Shown here: piece by piece, positions 11,346-23,600 of the stretch | Numbering within the stretch: the first letter of the stretch is position 1 | How the letters are laid out: each line of letters begins with the position of its first letter | From: Reticulascus tulasneorum | Lineage: Eukaryota > Ascomycota > Sordariomycetes > Glomerellales > Reticulascaceae | Length of the DNA: 64,000 nt | Direction of reading: 5' to 3' | NCBI GenBank assembly: GCA_001557505.1 | Contig: LSAX01000002.1 | Coordinates: forward strand, 620,001-684,000 | Translations under genes and position numbers: made by a program | Notes under the pieces: generated by a model | Seen by the model: only the letters and a program-made list of their open reading frames with translations | Databases searched by the model: none | Told to the model about the DNA's origin: nothing

Positions 11346-13444
11346 CAACTAATGAGCCACTGAAAGCAGCTGGATCATAAATTTATTGGAAATTATTCCT
11401 CCTTCAATGCGGCCACAATACCGTTGCTGACAGTTAGAATTGATGTTTGTAATTGGAACACGATGCAGTGGGATAGCCAGAATTAGAAACCTTACCAAGC
11501 TAGGAGTCGGAATAGCCTCACGTCAGTTCATAGAAGCTTACCATAGGGCCCTTTAAATAGGTTATTTTGAGATGAACCATCAGGTGTTCTCTGGAACTGT
11601 GGAGCGAGTCTTGAAAGTACTTCCTTTCCATTCTTGGTAAAAAGAAATGACCGCGGTCAAGCACAAATGTTGGTTCAAGAACGACCCAAGAATAAGCTTA
11701 ATATATTGCGATCTGACTGTTAACCAACATAGGCTAATTAAGCAGCAGTTCTGACGTAATAGCTCAGCCTCAGTGTCGGCATTTACCCAATCTACCGCTC
11801 GCCAGTGATTTGCCTGGGAATGCGCGGCTAACGGTGCAATTCTTAGCCAAGCAATATATCGATGTCGGTATGGTCGGCTTCCGGGACACTCCAATATATA
11901 ACTGTTAACACGGGCATGTTGCTAGATGCCAACGACATGTAAAAAACGCAACTTCTTAGAAGGACTGAGTATCGGGGAGGCTATGCCGTAAGCATACAAC
12001 TTTAGACATTGGTCTACCTGCATAGGAACATGAGAATTTGAAGCTCAGCCTTGAAAGAAGGGGGTTGACTTCATGGCAATAAGTACAAAGTGTTCTGGTC
12101 ATGTTATTGGCCACCGGCTATGATCTCGCCATGAATATTAACCCTTTTTGTGGCGCCAGAGCTGACTACATCGACACCGGAACTCGGATCACGCGTAGAA
12201 CCGGGTCTCGATATGCACCACTGACACCGCGTGTTATTATTGTCAATCTTTATACTCTTAGTATGCTACGGTCACATTCATCTAGTCCGTCTTACTTGCG
12301 GTTCGAATATGAGAAGTCCGCTGCCGCCATATTGGTGCTTTTGGACGGTTCAGTTTCTTTCCATAGTTATCACTGAAGTATGGCCAACTGAGATCAGGCA
12401 TAAAACTGCAGTGCCTGAGATTGAGGCAGCGTCTGGCCAGATTGAACCACACCCGCCTTCCCTCCCCCCCTTTTCAAGATGCCAGCTTCAATTAGAAGTG
12501 GACGTCAATCCACACCGCTCCCAACTAGAATACGTGTCTTCTCAAGGCTACTCGGATCTTGTTTCTCTGAGCAGTCTAGTTCACCGACTATGTGTCTCTG
12601 GCCCGTGATCTGATTTCTATTGCGGTCGATTTACCTCACGCGTTACATATGACACATCTCTGGCGGTCTTACCAACAAGCATGGCAGCAAACACGACCGC
12701 AGCATCGAGCCTTAACGTGTGGTACCCTTGAATGGGCCGTTCCAGCGGTCAGGTGAGATAGCACCGGTATATTTGAGTCTTCCTTAGTACATGTCTTACT
12801 ATTTTGGATAACACTGGAATTCTACAATTCTTAACCTTTCAAATTATTTAACGTGTCTTTGTCTTATCCAAAGATAACATAAATCCCCCTACTAACTTAT
12901 CTCAGAGTCAACTACGGCTCATAAATTCAGAGAAGAAACCGGTCTTCGGACAGACGAACATCATCTTCCCACTCAGCAGAAGATGATCCTCACAAGCATG
13001 ATAAGCGACATCAAAGAGGTCCATTTATACAGATCTGTTGGAACGGTTCACCTGGTACCGAGCTACCATGCGAGGATATAAGGATCAAAGGCTGGGAGAG
13101 CCTACCCGGTGCTACTTGGGTGGTCAAAGAGGCCAGCTAGCGAGGCCGCACTCCTCTTCGCGCCTTGTCGCTGATTTTATCAGCTTTCCATCCTTGCTTC
13201 AAAATATTCCTATATGTTAACTGGCGCATTTTTCCTGTCTCGTAGCTCTATCTATCATCTATATAAATCTATGATACTTGTTCAAGTATAGACTCTCTTT
13301 ATTTTAACTGGAGAGCACTGTCCAGCCAGCTCCTATCGAGCACCATTCATTGAAAAAGATTTTAACAAACGCCTTAAGTGGCTGTATTATTAGTTACGCC
13401 TTGATCATAATAAACTATAATGGTACAAATGTGCTACTGCTGTA
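11346..13444. other. 2.1-kb intergenic region
   Basis: Only short frames are present (up to 125 codons) and none shows a domain, signal peptide or clean splice extension. The segment around 12.8-13.4 kb is notably AT-rich. No repeats longer than about 10 bp were noticed. Confidence 0.45.
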
Positions 13445-14035
13445 TTATCTAGCGATTAACCGAAAGCCAGCCATCCACAGCCAGCAACATATGGCGGGAA
13501 CGGCAGCGATCAACAACCACCACAGCTCAACCGTCAGTGTCGACCTCATCCAACGCTTGCATCTTGTTGATAGTTTTCGCCGGTGAGTACAGGCTGTCGT
13601 GCCATACACTAGACAGCCGAGCCCTGGCTTCGACTCGCATTCCAGGTGCTCTCGCCGTCTCTTCATCAGTAAACTAGGATGGGGTCAGCGTGTATGTACT
13701 AAGTGTATTGGCTGGGTTCCATACGGTACACTCCCTCTGCAGAAGCGCAGGTCGCTCCCCAAATCGCACCGTTTGTCGTTGGGGCACTCGAGGTGCAGCG
13801 TACGGCGTTGCATCAACCACTCGACTTTGAGTCGAACGCCGGTGTCTACCATGCAGTAGAAGTAGCGACTGGCGTGCTTCAGTGATAGTGCATCAGGGTA
13901 GATAAGTTGTTGGGCAATGAGGGAGTGTATCTCTGGTGGCAGTGTGTTGAAGGTAGGTGAGGTCCCATCTTGTGTTGGCGAAATCCCGGCCTCGAATTGC
14001 GGGGCCGACCCGATCGCTTTCCGCCCCGGTGACAT
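13445..14035 (-). CDS. F-box protein with C-terminal membrane segment
   Basis: Two exons, 14035-13725 and 13673-13445, are joined by a 51-nt intron (GTATGG donor, CTGAC branch, CTAG acceptor). The join yields 179 residues and connects RFCRGSV to LLMKRRREHLECE in frame. An F-box starts at about residue 29 (FNTLPPEIHSLIAQQL) and continues through LSLKHASRYFYCMV to about 70. A Cys/Arg-rich segment (ECPNDKRCDLGSD; ECESKPGLGCLVYG) follows, and a tryptophan-rich hydrophobic helix (about 155-175) lies at the C-terminus. F-box proteins link substrates to SCF ubiquitin ligases through Skp1. The membrane tail suggests tethering to an internal membrane. This compact architecture recurs in ascomycete genomes, but no substrate can be assigned. 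Confidence 0.78.
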
Positions 14036-14946
14036 TTTCTGTGGTGGTGATGATGCTAATAAGCGGGATGCAGCGGATAGGGTGAGTGGGGACGAATTGA
14101 AGATGTTGTCGCTTTGGACGGAGAATGCGATCTGATTGGCGAGGAGATGTTGAAGTTTGATATTTGGTTTGGCATTTGTCAGGCAGGCGATGGTAGGATG
14201 TCGGGTATTTCAATGTGATACTTTTATTGCTGCCTTGTGTTGCTATGGAAAGGAATGATGTGGCAAATGTCTAGGTAACTGTTTAGACCCATGGGCTTTG
14301 AACACGAAGCATCAAGTTCGGGGTAAGGGCACTGTTAGGCGAGAATGTTGCTACTAATTAACTAGTTAGCAGCTGCACACCACTGCAATCCCGAGTCATC
14401 GCTGGAAGTGTCCGGCACTACGGTGGCTGGGGGCACTGCAATTATAGAGGCGTCCCAGGCTGCACTATTCCGGTGGCTATGGTTGGACAGGCGTCCACAA
14501 TCATCCCAAATGATCCATGGATCATTGTCCCCGCGTCGAGTCACTGGGCAGCCATGGACCCCTGTTGTTTCATGGCGTTAACGAATGGAGGGTATTCAGG
14601 CACATACAGAAAGAAAGAAAGCTTGGACACCATGGAGCTAATAAGGGGTACCTGCAGACTCCCGAGTGTGCCCTGACGCCCCAGACTTCCCGCAATCTGC
14701 AAACGACAGAGAAATCTGCATTGATTTTCTGCGATTTGTCGCACGCACAGTCAAACAGCAAAGCGCTCAGAGGTGTAATGGAACTACCGCAAGCGTCATG
14801 CAAAAAGTATCAACGGGCTTGTATTCGTACAACTGTAATCTTTTTCCTAGATCAATGCTCGTCAGCCATCGGGCCATGGGCTGAAACTCCGCGCTACCAC
14901 AAGGCAGCTGTTTAAAAAAAAGTTAGAGCCGGCTCTGAGCGCCAAT
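14036..14946. other. 0.9-kb intergenic region
   Basis: This gap lies upstream of the F-box gene and downstream of the protease gene. Frames of 60-132 codons occur on both strands, mutually overlapping, without recognisable features. It probably contains the F-box promoter and the protease 3' UTR. Confidence 0.45.
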
Positions 14947-17409
14947 CTACGGCAAGCTGAGCAGCAAGCTTAGCAACTTTGGATACACTGGCGACCTAGT
15001 TACGACGTCAGCTTTTCGTCCAGCAGAGTGCGTGTGATTTTCACAAGTTTTTACTCACCCAAGGCCAGTAACCGGATCCCAGCCTTCCGCAGCCAAGAAT
15101 CCAGTTGATTCGCATCCGGGATTTGAGCCTACCGTGATATCGGTGAAGACCTCCGGATGCGCGTACTGGACAACCAGCCACGTTAGCAATACGAAGCGAA
15201 AATAGCAGCAAACGATGGTGAGGCTTACCAAGATGGGATTGACGAATCCAATAGTATTCTTCCCGACTGCCAGTCGCTCCTCGTTGATCCTCGTCAACAG
15301 CGCAGCCCACACTGGCGCCGCCAATGAAGTGCCACCCACACGGCCCCATGAGCCCCCGGCGCGCACGACAAAGTAGTCACCGATTCCTGCCACGTCCGGG
15401 TAGCCTCTACCACCAATCTTGTAGACACCCGTACCGACAGTGCTGAAGTTCACGCCCGGATCGGTATAGCCCGTGAAACTAAGCTCCACTGTGTCGAAAT
15501 AGGTCGCCACTGCATCCTTCTGATAGTCTGGGGTGGGAAAGTAGTTGGAAAAGCCCCCGCCGGAAGGGAATCGGGAGGTGGCGATTTCCTCTAGCTTGCA
15601 TGCCGGCACGGGTGTGGTAGGCTTGATGAACTGCGTGGAGCCAACCGCTAGGACATAGGGACAAGAGGCCGCAGTGGCAGGATAAAAGACGGTGCCGTCT
15701 GGCCCGGCGCAGCCATTTTCAAGTCCGAAGTCGCCGGGATACGAAGCGACACCGTAGTCCCCAGATGAAATGACGACTGTAACACCCTGGAGCCCCAGCT
15801 TCATTACCTCGTCGCACTGGCGCTTGACATAGTACGCGGGAAGATCCCCCTCACCACCACCGTACGAAATTGAAATGACGTTCGTGGGCTCGTACACGCC
15901 ACATTGCAGCTGGCCCTTGTAGCCGCCTGGGTTGAGGTCTGGATACGATGGATCCAAGCATTCAGGCTTGTCACAGTTCCCCGTCTCGCCATAGGCGCTA
16001 TACGTGCAGTAGCTACCGTCGAGGGCATCGAAGAAAGCTTGATGACATCAGCAACAGTCAAGGGGTAGGAGAAGCCAACTTACTATTCCAGAATCCGAGA
16101 TAAGGCGTCCCCAGATCCGTCTGATTGATCTCGATGTACTGATCGTCGGTTTGGAACAGCACGGTCTTCTGGGGCCAAATGAGTGGCCAAGCAGATTGGA
16201 AATCCAAATCGGATTCAATGCCAGCATCCTCAAGTGTCGGTGAGGCGCCAATCGCACCGTCAATTAACTTGTCGATAGGATATGTGCCGTTGGGGATTTC
16301 ACTAGACTTCTTGTGAGCCAGTGTTGCTTCAGCTTGGGGCCGGAGCATAGCAGACTCACGGGTACAGAGTGCTCCAGAATACATCCAGGTCATTCTTGGC
16401 ATAGTGATCATTCAGACTCTCAAATATGCCTAGCTCATTGCCGGGAGCCGCTTTATCGCCTTTCGGAACCCGATATTGGTCTATTCAGAACCCAAGTCAG
16501 CTTCAAGGTCCCCAATAGTCCTGTAGGCGCAGGATATTTATTCACTTACTTCGAATACACTGATTGGTAACATAAGTGTCGCAAATACTACTGTTGAGTG
16601 GCGGGAGAGAGTTCGCCAAAGGGTTATTCTCATCCACGATTGGGATCAGGCCAGTGTTCATTGCCGTAATGCCACGCTTCTGGAGCTGCTCTGCTTGATG
16701 CCTGCGACCAAGCTTGGCCACCTGTCCGGGATCTTCACGTAGTCGGATGCCAGGAGTAATGTAGTCGATGTGCTCTTGCACGCTGTCCGGAACATGATAC
16801 TCGTCACAAGCAATGTTCAGAGTTCCCGTTTGGACGTTCTCGTACATGTAGTACTCGGTTGACAAGAGGTCGTCAACTTCCGACGTGGTAGCATCGAACT
16901 GGACCCACTGATGGTTTTAAAAGACATCAGCAACTCAAACAAAGGTAACGTGTCCGGGTTGGAGCTCCTACCTGTTTGTTGACAGACTGGGAAATACGAT
17001 CAGCCGCAAAGCCTGCGGACTTGAGCCACGCCATCACGACTTCGACGCTTGATTCTGGCGGTGCAAAGAACTGAATTACTTCTTGTGCGGACATGCGCGT
17101 TCCAAAGCTGGCAGAGGCTGGATTTGTTCTTGAAATAGCATGTGTGAGCAGTCATATCGCTTTTATGTAATATCGTTGGGTAAACGCTCACATATCCAAC
17201 AGTCTCTCGTGCCCTTCGTCGAGATTTGCCGCTTTAAGACCAATCCTCATTGGCAAAAGGGTATCTGGCTGTACCTTCGCTTTCTTGGTCCAGCTTCTAC
17301 TCCAGTGAGGTAGCTGGCGTTCGTGCACGACGTGTGAAGCCGGCACTGCACCGGCGGCTCCAATAAGAAGCACGCCAGCAAGGGCGGTCGCAAGGCGCAG
17401 GACGAGCAT
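14947..17409 (-). CDS. Sedolisin-family tripeptidyl peptidase (MEROPS S53)
   Basis: Eight exons: 17409-17192, 17128-16972, 16907-16550, 16480-16360, 16301-16084, 16037-15229, 15165-15059 and 14995-14947. They give 678 residues, and all joins keep frame. The start is the internal ATG before the signal peptide MLVLRLATALAGVLL. A Pro-kumamolisin-type prodomain (about 40-220) includes the ASFGTRMSAQEV region. The catalytic domain carries the Glu/Asp pair E314 and D318 (GIESDLDFQ), the oxyanion Asp D451 (SSGDYG) and the nucleophile S595 (GGTSLAAP). The C-terminal Ca-binding region is DIT...GWDPVTGLGSPVYPKLL. By family knowledge it is an acid-active secreted protease removing tripeptides from N-termini. 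Intron 6 (63 nt) has a length divisible by three and no stop, so retention would insert 21 residues. Confidence 0.93.
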
Positions 17410-18482
17410 CTTGTAAATATCGTGATCTTTCAAATCCGTGATATCGATATTCCAATAACCCACAGATATCCAAGCTGCTGGAAATATGCAACAAAATCAA
17501 GACACCCGAGCGCACAACTGCAGAGATAAACGAGGAGGTCACAAAATATATTGGAAATTGGGCTTCCCCCCATTGTTTTTATCTGGATTTGAAGCTACCC
17601 TGGCCATTATGATGCTCATATTTTCGAGCCAAATGCCGGCAGCCGGACCAGCTGCCTTTCTTGGCAACGGCGAGTCGCCGATTACTGGAGAAACGTCACA
17701 GGATATAGCGACGATAAGGCTTGAATGATTGGGCGTCTTTCACCCGCTGTAGAGGTCCCGCCCCTCATTGTGGGGGCAGCCAAGGGGGCGCTGCGGCTTA
17801 GCGGCAGCCAAGCCAAATCAAGCTTTTTGCTGAGAAGCTTGACTCGGTTGGCATGGTTCAGATCCCTGCCCCCCTGTGAGATGCTTGTTGATGGCAATCT
17901 TGCCGGTAGCCGGCGGTACAGCGGCAACCACAAAGTTCCTACTATTGGCTTCGACTACTAGACTATAATAGGAATGCGTCTATGAAATGGGATGCGAAGC
18001 CGGGAGCGCTTGGTCTGGTAGCAACTGCGGGGGGTGTGGCTCTAAGCGAATTGATCTTCACCTTCACCAGCGGGCGCCCAGACCGTTGGGAAGTGACTGG
18101 CGTCCAAATTTAGGTATAAGTATCAGATACGCTGTCCGTCCTGGGAGACACGGCTCTGTCTGTATCCGCGGTACAGAAGCGGTGGGATAGATTGCAGAAT
18201 GATTCCAAAACGAAACTAATACTGATTTGCCCAAGATAGGCAGCTTTAGTAAGAGTCATGTATTGACAACTCTCTCCAACTACCTACCTTGCGCAAGAAT
18301 CTGTGTCTGCGATTTCTATTTTATTCGAATACTGCTGTTACAAGTCGCATCGAGTCTCAACGTGTGCAGAAAACCACAGCAAACGGAACTAAGCAATTGT
18401 GCCGTTGGGACCAGCTATAGGCTTCGATTTGCTCAGTGTCTTGCATTGTTTCATGATATCATAGTAGCAGGTCCCGGACCAG

Positions 18483-18893
18483 TCACCGAATGCACCTCGG
18501 AGCAGGAGGGTATATCATTGCTGAATGGGCTTTCCACCTAACCATGATAGAATCGTTATTTGCTTGCCGCACTGTAGCGAACGCCGGAACTTCGGGAGTG
18601 CCGCTGTAGAAAGAATCGAGCACCTGCACCCGCTGTACTGTCTCTTCAGCTGAAAGTGTGGCATTATCCTTCTTGGCGCCGAAACCAAACTGACCGCCGC
18701 GGAAGCCCTTGGATCTGCACGGAAGGCTTGCAGCTGCGGTAGCGGTCATATTTTCTCCCACGCGGGTCCTTTTGGTTGAACAGTAATAAGACCTAGATGC
18801 AAATTGCATCCGTTCTAGTAATTGGTGGCGGCTTACTCGTTTGCTATAGTAAGCTTCGTTTAGTTGCTTAGTGCCATGGCGAGAGTACTTCAT
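18483..18893 (-). other. Unassigned open frame, 136 codons
   Basis: This is the longest frame in the 3.3-kb gap. An internal Met (MTATAAASLPCRSKG) would give about 88 residues with a basic, Gly-rich start (SKGFRGGQFGFG) and an acidic helical-looking stretch (SAEETVQRVQVLDSF). I recognise no family, signal peptide or splice partner. It may be a small gene, the exon of an undetected gene, or a chance frame. Confidence 0.2.
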
Positions 18894-20350
18894 ACAGTAT
18901 TTGCCTTGAATTGAAGCCGTGTTTGCAGCTAGAGTTGTCGAAGTGCGGGATCTGGAGTTGACAAGCTAGGGAAGAACAAGCGCATGAGTTTGGCATTGCG
19001 CAATGTAAACTTTCCTTGCTACGATCAAACTTGGCAATGTGTCGATGATGGCATTCGACATAATGCTTTCCCCACTCAGATATCTGCTAGTTCAACTCTA
19101 ATTTTGGCTTTTTGGCTCTAGGTAGGTTATAAACTCATCACATGCGTTACCAAAGGCGAGCCTTTATATGGCCTATCCGCATCTTAAATAGCCTCCCAGA
19201 AGCTATAGTGCAACAGACTCGGTACTTTAACTTACAGAAAGGTTGTTTAAGAGGGCCTGTCTGCCGATGAACAAGTCACTTCGAGACCAGCTGGAGGGTT
19301 GTTATCGGGTTAAAGTTATTGACCCATGGTTGTAACCTTGCAACCGTCGTAACAAATTTGGGGACTTAGGCGTCTCGTTCTTAGGCCCTACCGCAATGGC
19401 GTATAAGGAATGACTAGACGGACCGACACAGTAGGCAAAGACGTGGGCAAGCAGTTGAGATTTCTCCGGTACTGACTTGTTAAGCGGTGTATGAGACACC
19501 AATCATCCTTGATAATGCGCTTGGTAATCAGGCTTTGCCTTCAACCACGGTAATAATCCATTTATAAATCTGCATGGCATGATTCTCACTACACCATAAG
19601 CTCTTGTCCTAACTTAAAAATGTGAGACGTTGTGTAAATCACAGTTAATTAGCTCTTCCTCGATGGCTCGCGCTTGCCGAATGGACAGCCGAAATCGAAG
19701 TGTCTTTAGACGACCACGAGAGCTTAACATCAATTACTAGCCCTTTCAGATATGCGACATAGTCTTGTTTACGCTCCTATGCCTAAGTGTCAGTTCTGCA
19801 TCATGTTGAGCAGACGCCTGGCGAAGAACATGCAAGGCCGTTACATATTGCATTTCTGCTTTATGCCATTGTTAGGCACAAATGAGTGTTATCTGCAGAC
19901 TTTGGAGAAAGGGAACAGGGAGGGGGAGCAGTACTAGAACAGCTCTTTAAAAGCCTAAGGTCGATTTTCACGCGTGGTCCAAGTTCGCTGGTTGATATCG
20001 CCTCGTTCGGCTCGTACGCCGATACTAAGCTTTTTGGGCTTCCAGCCCGCTATAAAGACTATTCATAGCCTTATCTACAAACGCTCTGGAAATATCCACT
20101 GTGGGTCAAGTTCAATTGCGAATCCCTTGGTAGTTTTTTGTGGTAAGAAGAGACAACTTGAAAATTTCCAGGGACATACATTATGAGCATTCTGCACGAC
20201 ATCAGTAAAAACGTCCTCCCTCTGCATCATTCGAATTTCTTTGACGTCGTCTCACATTCTTTGTTTCCTGATGATGATGTAGATGAAAGTCGAACTTCGT
20301 CTTGAAGGATTCAGTAGCGCACGATACCAAGCGATAACCGTTCCCGACGC

Positions 20351-20374
20351 CTAAATAGGAAGGTCCCTATTTAG
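20351..20374. repeat. Perfect 9-bp hairpin upstream of the ABC transporter
   Basis: CTAAATAGG and CCTATTTAG are exact reverse complements separated by six bases, about 320 bp before the transporter start codon. Each arm resembles the inner part of a CC(A/T)6GG MADS-box site, although it does not match exactly. Confidence 0.4.
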
Positions 20375-20694
20375 TCGCTATTTGCACGAAGAGTCACAGC
20401 TTCGTTCACAGGCAGCAACGCGGCATCCACGCGTCAAGACTTCGTTGGCTGACGCAACCTCATGACAAAACTTGCATATATCTTTTCCACATCTTCGTCG
20501 CGACGTCAGCCTTAGTTGATTGATCTTCTGAAAGGGCTAATACAATCAATCCACCGTATTGTCTTGTGCTGTGAATTTGGCCCAGTTTTGAGTCACCACC
20601 TACGACAGCAAGGCAAATCTGGGCCTGAGGGACGAATTGCATACCACAGCAGCGAATCAATTTGAATTGAAAGTCGCATATTCGACAGCCCAAG

Positions 20695-23600
20695 ATGCCG
20701 TTCTCCACAGGAGAGGAGAATTTGCTCCAGCTAAACCAAGAGAGCTTTGACTTTAACGTACAGTTCGAGCAGCTGTTCTTCTCCATCATACCGTCAGCCT
20801 TGTTCATTATAACATCATTATGGCGAACAGTTTCGCAAGTACAGAAGCCGACCATAGTGAACGCCCCGGTCTTTCAACTCATTAAATTGGTACGATTTTA
20901 CTCTGCGGATGCACGGAGCTCAACATGCTGATTGAATTTGCCGTAGGGTGCTATCACCACTTATGTGGGGCTTGAACTCTCACTCCTCATTTTGGTCGCG
21001 GTTGGGTCTTTCCACGTAACCAGCATGTTTATAGCTTCCTCGGCTCTTAAGCTTGTGTCAGCCCTCTTGATGATAATGCTGAGTCTTGTTGACCACAGCA
21101 AGAGCCCACGGCCGTCCGTGTTGCTAAATAGCTACTTGTTTCTGAGTCTTCTCCTAGACGCGACCCAGGCGAGAACGTTGTTTCTATCCTCGGGCGATAA
21201 GCCGGAGCTCACGTATAGCAGCATTTTCACTGCTGCTATCGCTCTGAAGGTTGGAATATTAGTATTGGAGGCCCAACGAAAATCCGGATGGGTAAGTTGG
21301 GACGAAAAGGAGCACAGTCCCGAGGAAACAAGCGGAATCTTCTCCCTCGGCGTCTTTTTCTGGCTCAACAAGATCTTTCTGGACGGATATAGCAAGGTTT
21401 TGACACTAAAAGACCTTTATCCCCTCGATAAGTCTTTAGAGAGCACGTCGGTCCACGATGAATTCTCTAGGAATATGGATTACTCCAAGCTGAAGGGGGA
21501 CAAGTTTGGTCTTTTGAAGGTGCTTGTCCGCACGTTGAAAGTCCCTCTCCTGCTTCCTATAGCTCCACGCCTGGCACTTCTGGGCTTCACGTTTTGCCAA
21601 CCGTTTTTCATCGAAAAGCTGCTGGAACACCTATCCAAACCCGAAGTCGACGATAATGTTGGGTACGGCTTCATCGGCGCCAGCGTGCTGATTTACTTGG
21701 GGATTGCCCTCTCTACGTCCCTCTGCTGGTAAATAGTGGACCCACCAAAGGTGTGCCAACAAGATATGCCGCTCACACATAAGTATAGGTACTTCCATCT
21801 CCGAATGCTTGCTATGGCACGGTCGATATTAGTCACCGAGACGTTCATCAAAGCTACAAAAGCACGTATCGGAACAGGCGACGACACCGCTGTGCTGACT
21901 TTGATGAGCACAGACATAGAGCGAATTGGAATGGGCTTCAGGTCTCTCCACGACGTCTGGGCTAGTGTTATCCAGGTCTCTATTGCCTCTTGGATGTTGT
22001 ACAATCAACTTGGCGTTGTTTTCGTTGCACCAATGGGAATCGTTGTACTCTGCTTCGTTGGTTTGGCGATCCTTATGAAGTTTACTGGGGACTCGCAAAA
22101 GGCCTGGATGGCAGGAGTCCAGAAGCGTGTCGGTCTGACGGCCACAGTTATTGGCAGCATGAAGAGCCTCAAAATATCTGGCTTCTCCGCTGCCGTCAGC
22201 GACTACGTGCAAAGGCTCCGTATCGAGGAGCTGGCGGCAGGATCCCGATTCCGGAAGATAATCATCATTGCGGCGCTCTTTGGTTTTATTCCGCTGATGA
22301 TCAGCCCGCCAATAACTTTCGCATTCGCCCAAAGAACACTGGATACCGCGAGGATGTTCACGAGTCTCTCGTATCTCTTGCTTTTGACGAACCCACTGTC
22401 ACAGATCTTTCAAACTATCCCCATGATTCTTTCTGCGCTGGCCTGTTTGAGCCGAATCCAAGCCTTCTTGGAGTGCGAGACTCGACAAGATTTTCGTGAA
22501 ATTCTGGTTGATATGCGACAGAATTCAGAGAAGACCGGGGGTGGTACCGTAACTTCGTTGGACACAGAACTGGACTTGACGCATCCATTCGTAGTCAAGA
22601 ACGGAAAGTTTGGCTGGGATGCAGACAAGTTCGCCCTGCAGAACGTCAATACTCGAATATCGAAGTCTTCGCTTACCCTAGTGATCGGGCCGGTTGGCTC
22701 AGGAAAATCCACGTTCTGCAAGGCGCTACTTGGAGAGATTCCTTTTAGCGATGGTAGTGTGATTTTGAGCACCAGGTTCCCCCGTGTTGGATTCTGCGAC
22801 CAAACAGCATTTCTCTCGAACGGGTCAATCAGAGACAACATCTTGGGGTTCTCTCCGTTTGATGATGAGAGATATTCAGAAGTCATCCAGGCTACAGCTC
22901 TCAGCTTTGACTTGGACACACTACCGTCAGGCGACAGAACGAATATTGGATCAGATGGAATCACATTATCAGGAGGTCAGAAACAACGCGTTTCTCTCGC
23001 CCGAGCTCTGTATCTGCAATCCGATGTGCTAGTGCTTGACGATATCTTTAGTGGCTTAGATGCGGATACTGAGGAGCAAGTCTTCCGGCAAGTCTTCGGT
23101 CCTGATGGGCTACTCAGACGACGACGCTCTACGGTGGTGCTGTGCACCCACAGTGTCAGACACCTACACGCGTCAGATTACATAATAGCACTCGGAGACG
23201 GTACCGTTGTCGAGCAAGGTAGCTTTGACGAGCTAATGGCCCGCCAAGGGTATGTTCAGAGTCTGGGATTGAGAGCCTCCTCAGATAGCGATGCTTCGTC
23301 CGAGAAAACGACACTAAAGAGGAGCGTTCGAGAATTAAAGCCACATCTGCTCCAAATGACCACGACCAGCACATCCGTTGTGCCGGACACCGATGGAGCG
23401 AGGCAAGTTGGCGATAAAACCGTTTACAAGCAGTACTTCAAGAGCATGGGGTTCGGCTTAGTAGCTTTTTGTTTGTTTTTTGCTATTCTTTGGGGATTCT
23501 TCACGAACTTCCCAACCATTTGTGAGTTGGTTTTATTCTTGGCTGGCAGGATCTTTGCCCTCGCTTGACAGAAGTCGAGCCCCTCTCTGCAAACGAAAAC

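Larger units (their letters stand above)
17410..20694. other. 3.3-kb intergenic region
   Basis: This region lies between the divergent protease and ABC transporter genes. It contains one 136-codon frame of unclear status (18483-18893, listed separately), a perfect hairpin near 20.35 kb, and otherwise only short frames. A purine/GC-rich block around 17.7-17.9 kb holds several CCCC/GGGG runs. No transposon signatures were recognised. Confidence 0.45.

Noticed and set aside
14517..14915. 132-codon frame upstream of the F-box gene
   Set aside because: Three other frames on both strands overlap it and nothing in it resembles a protein family.
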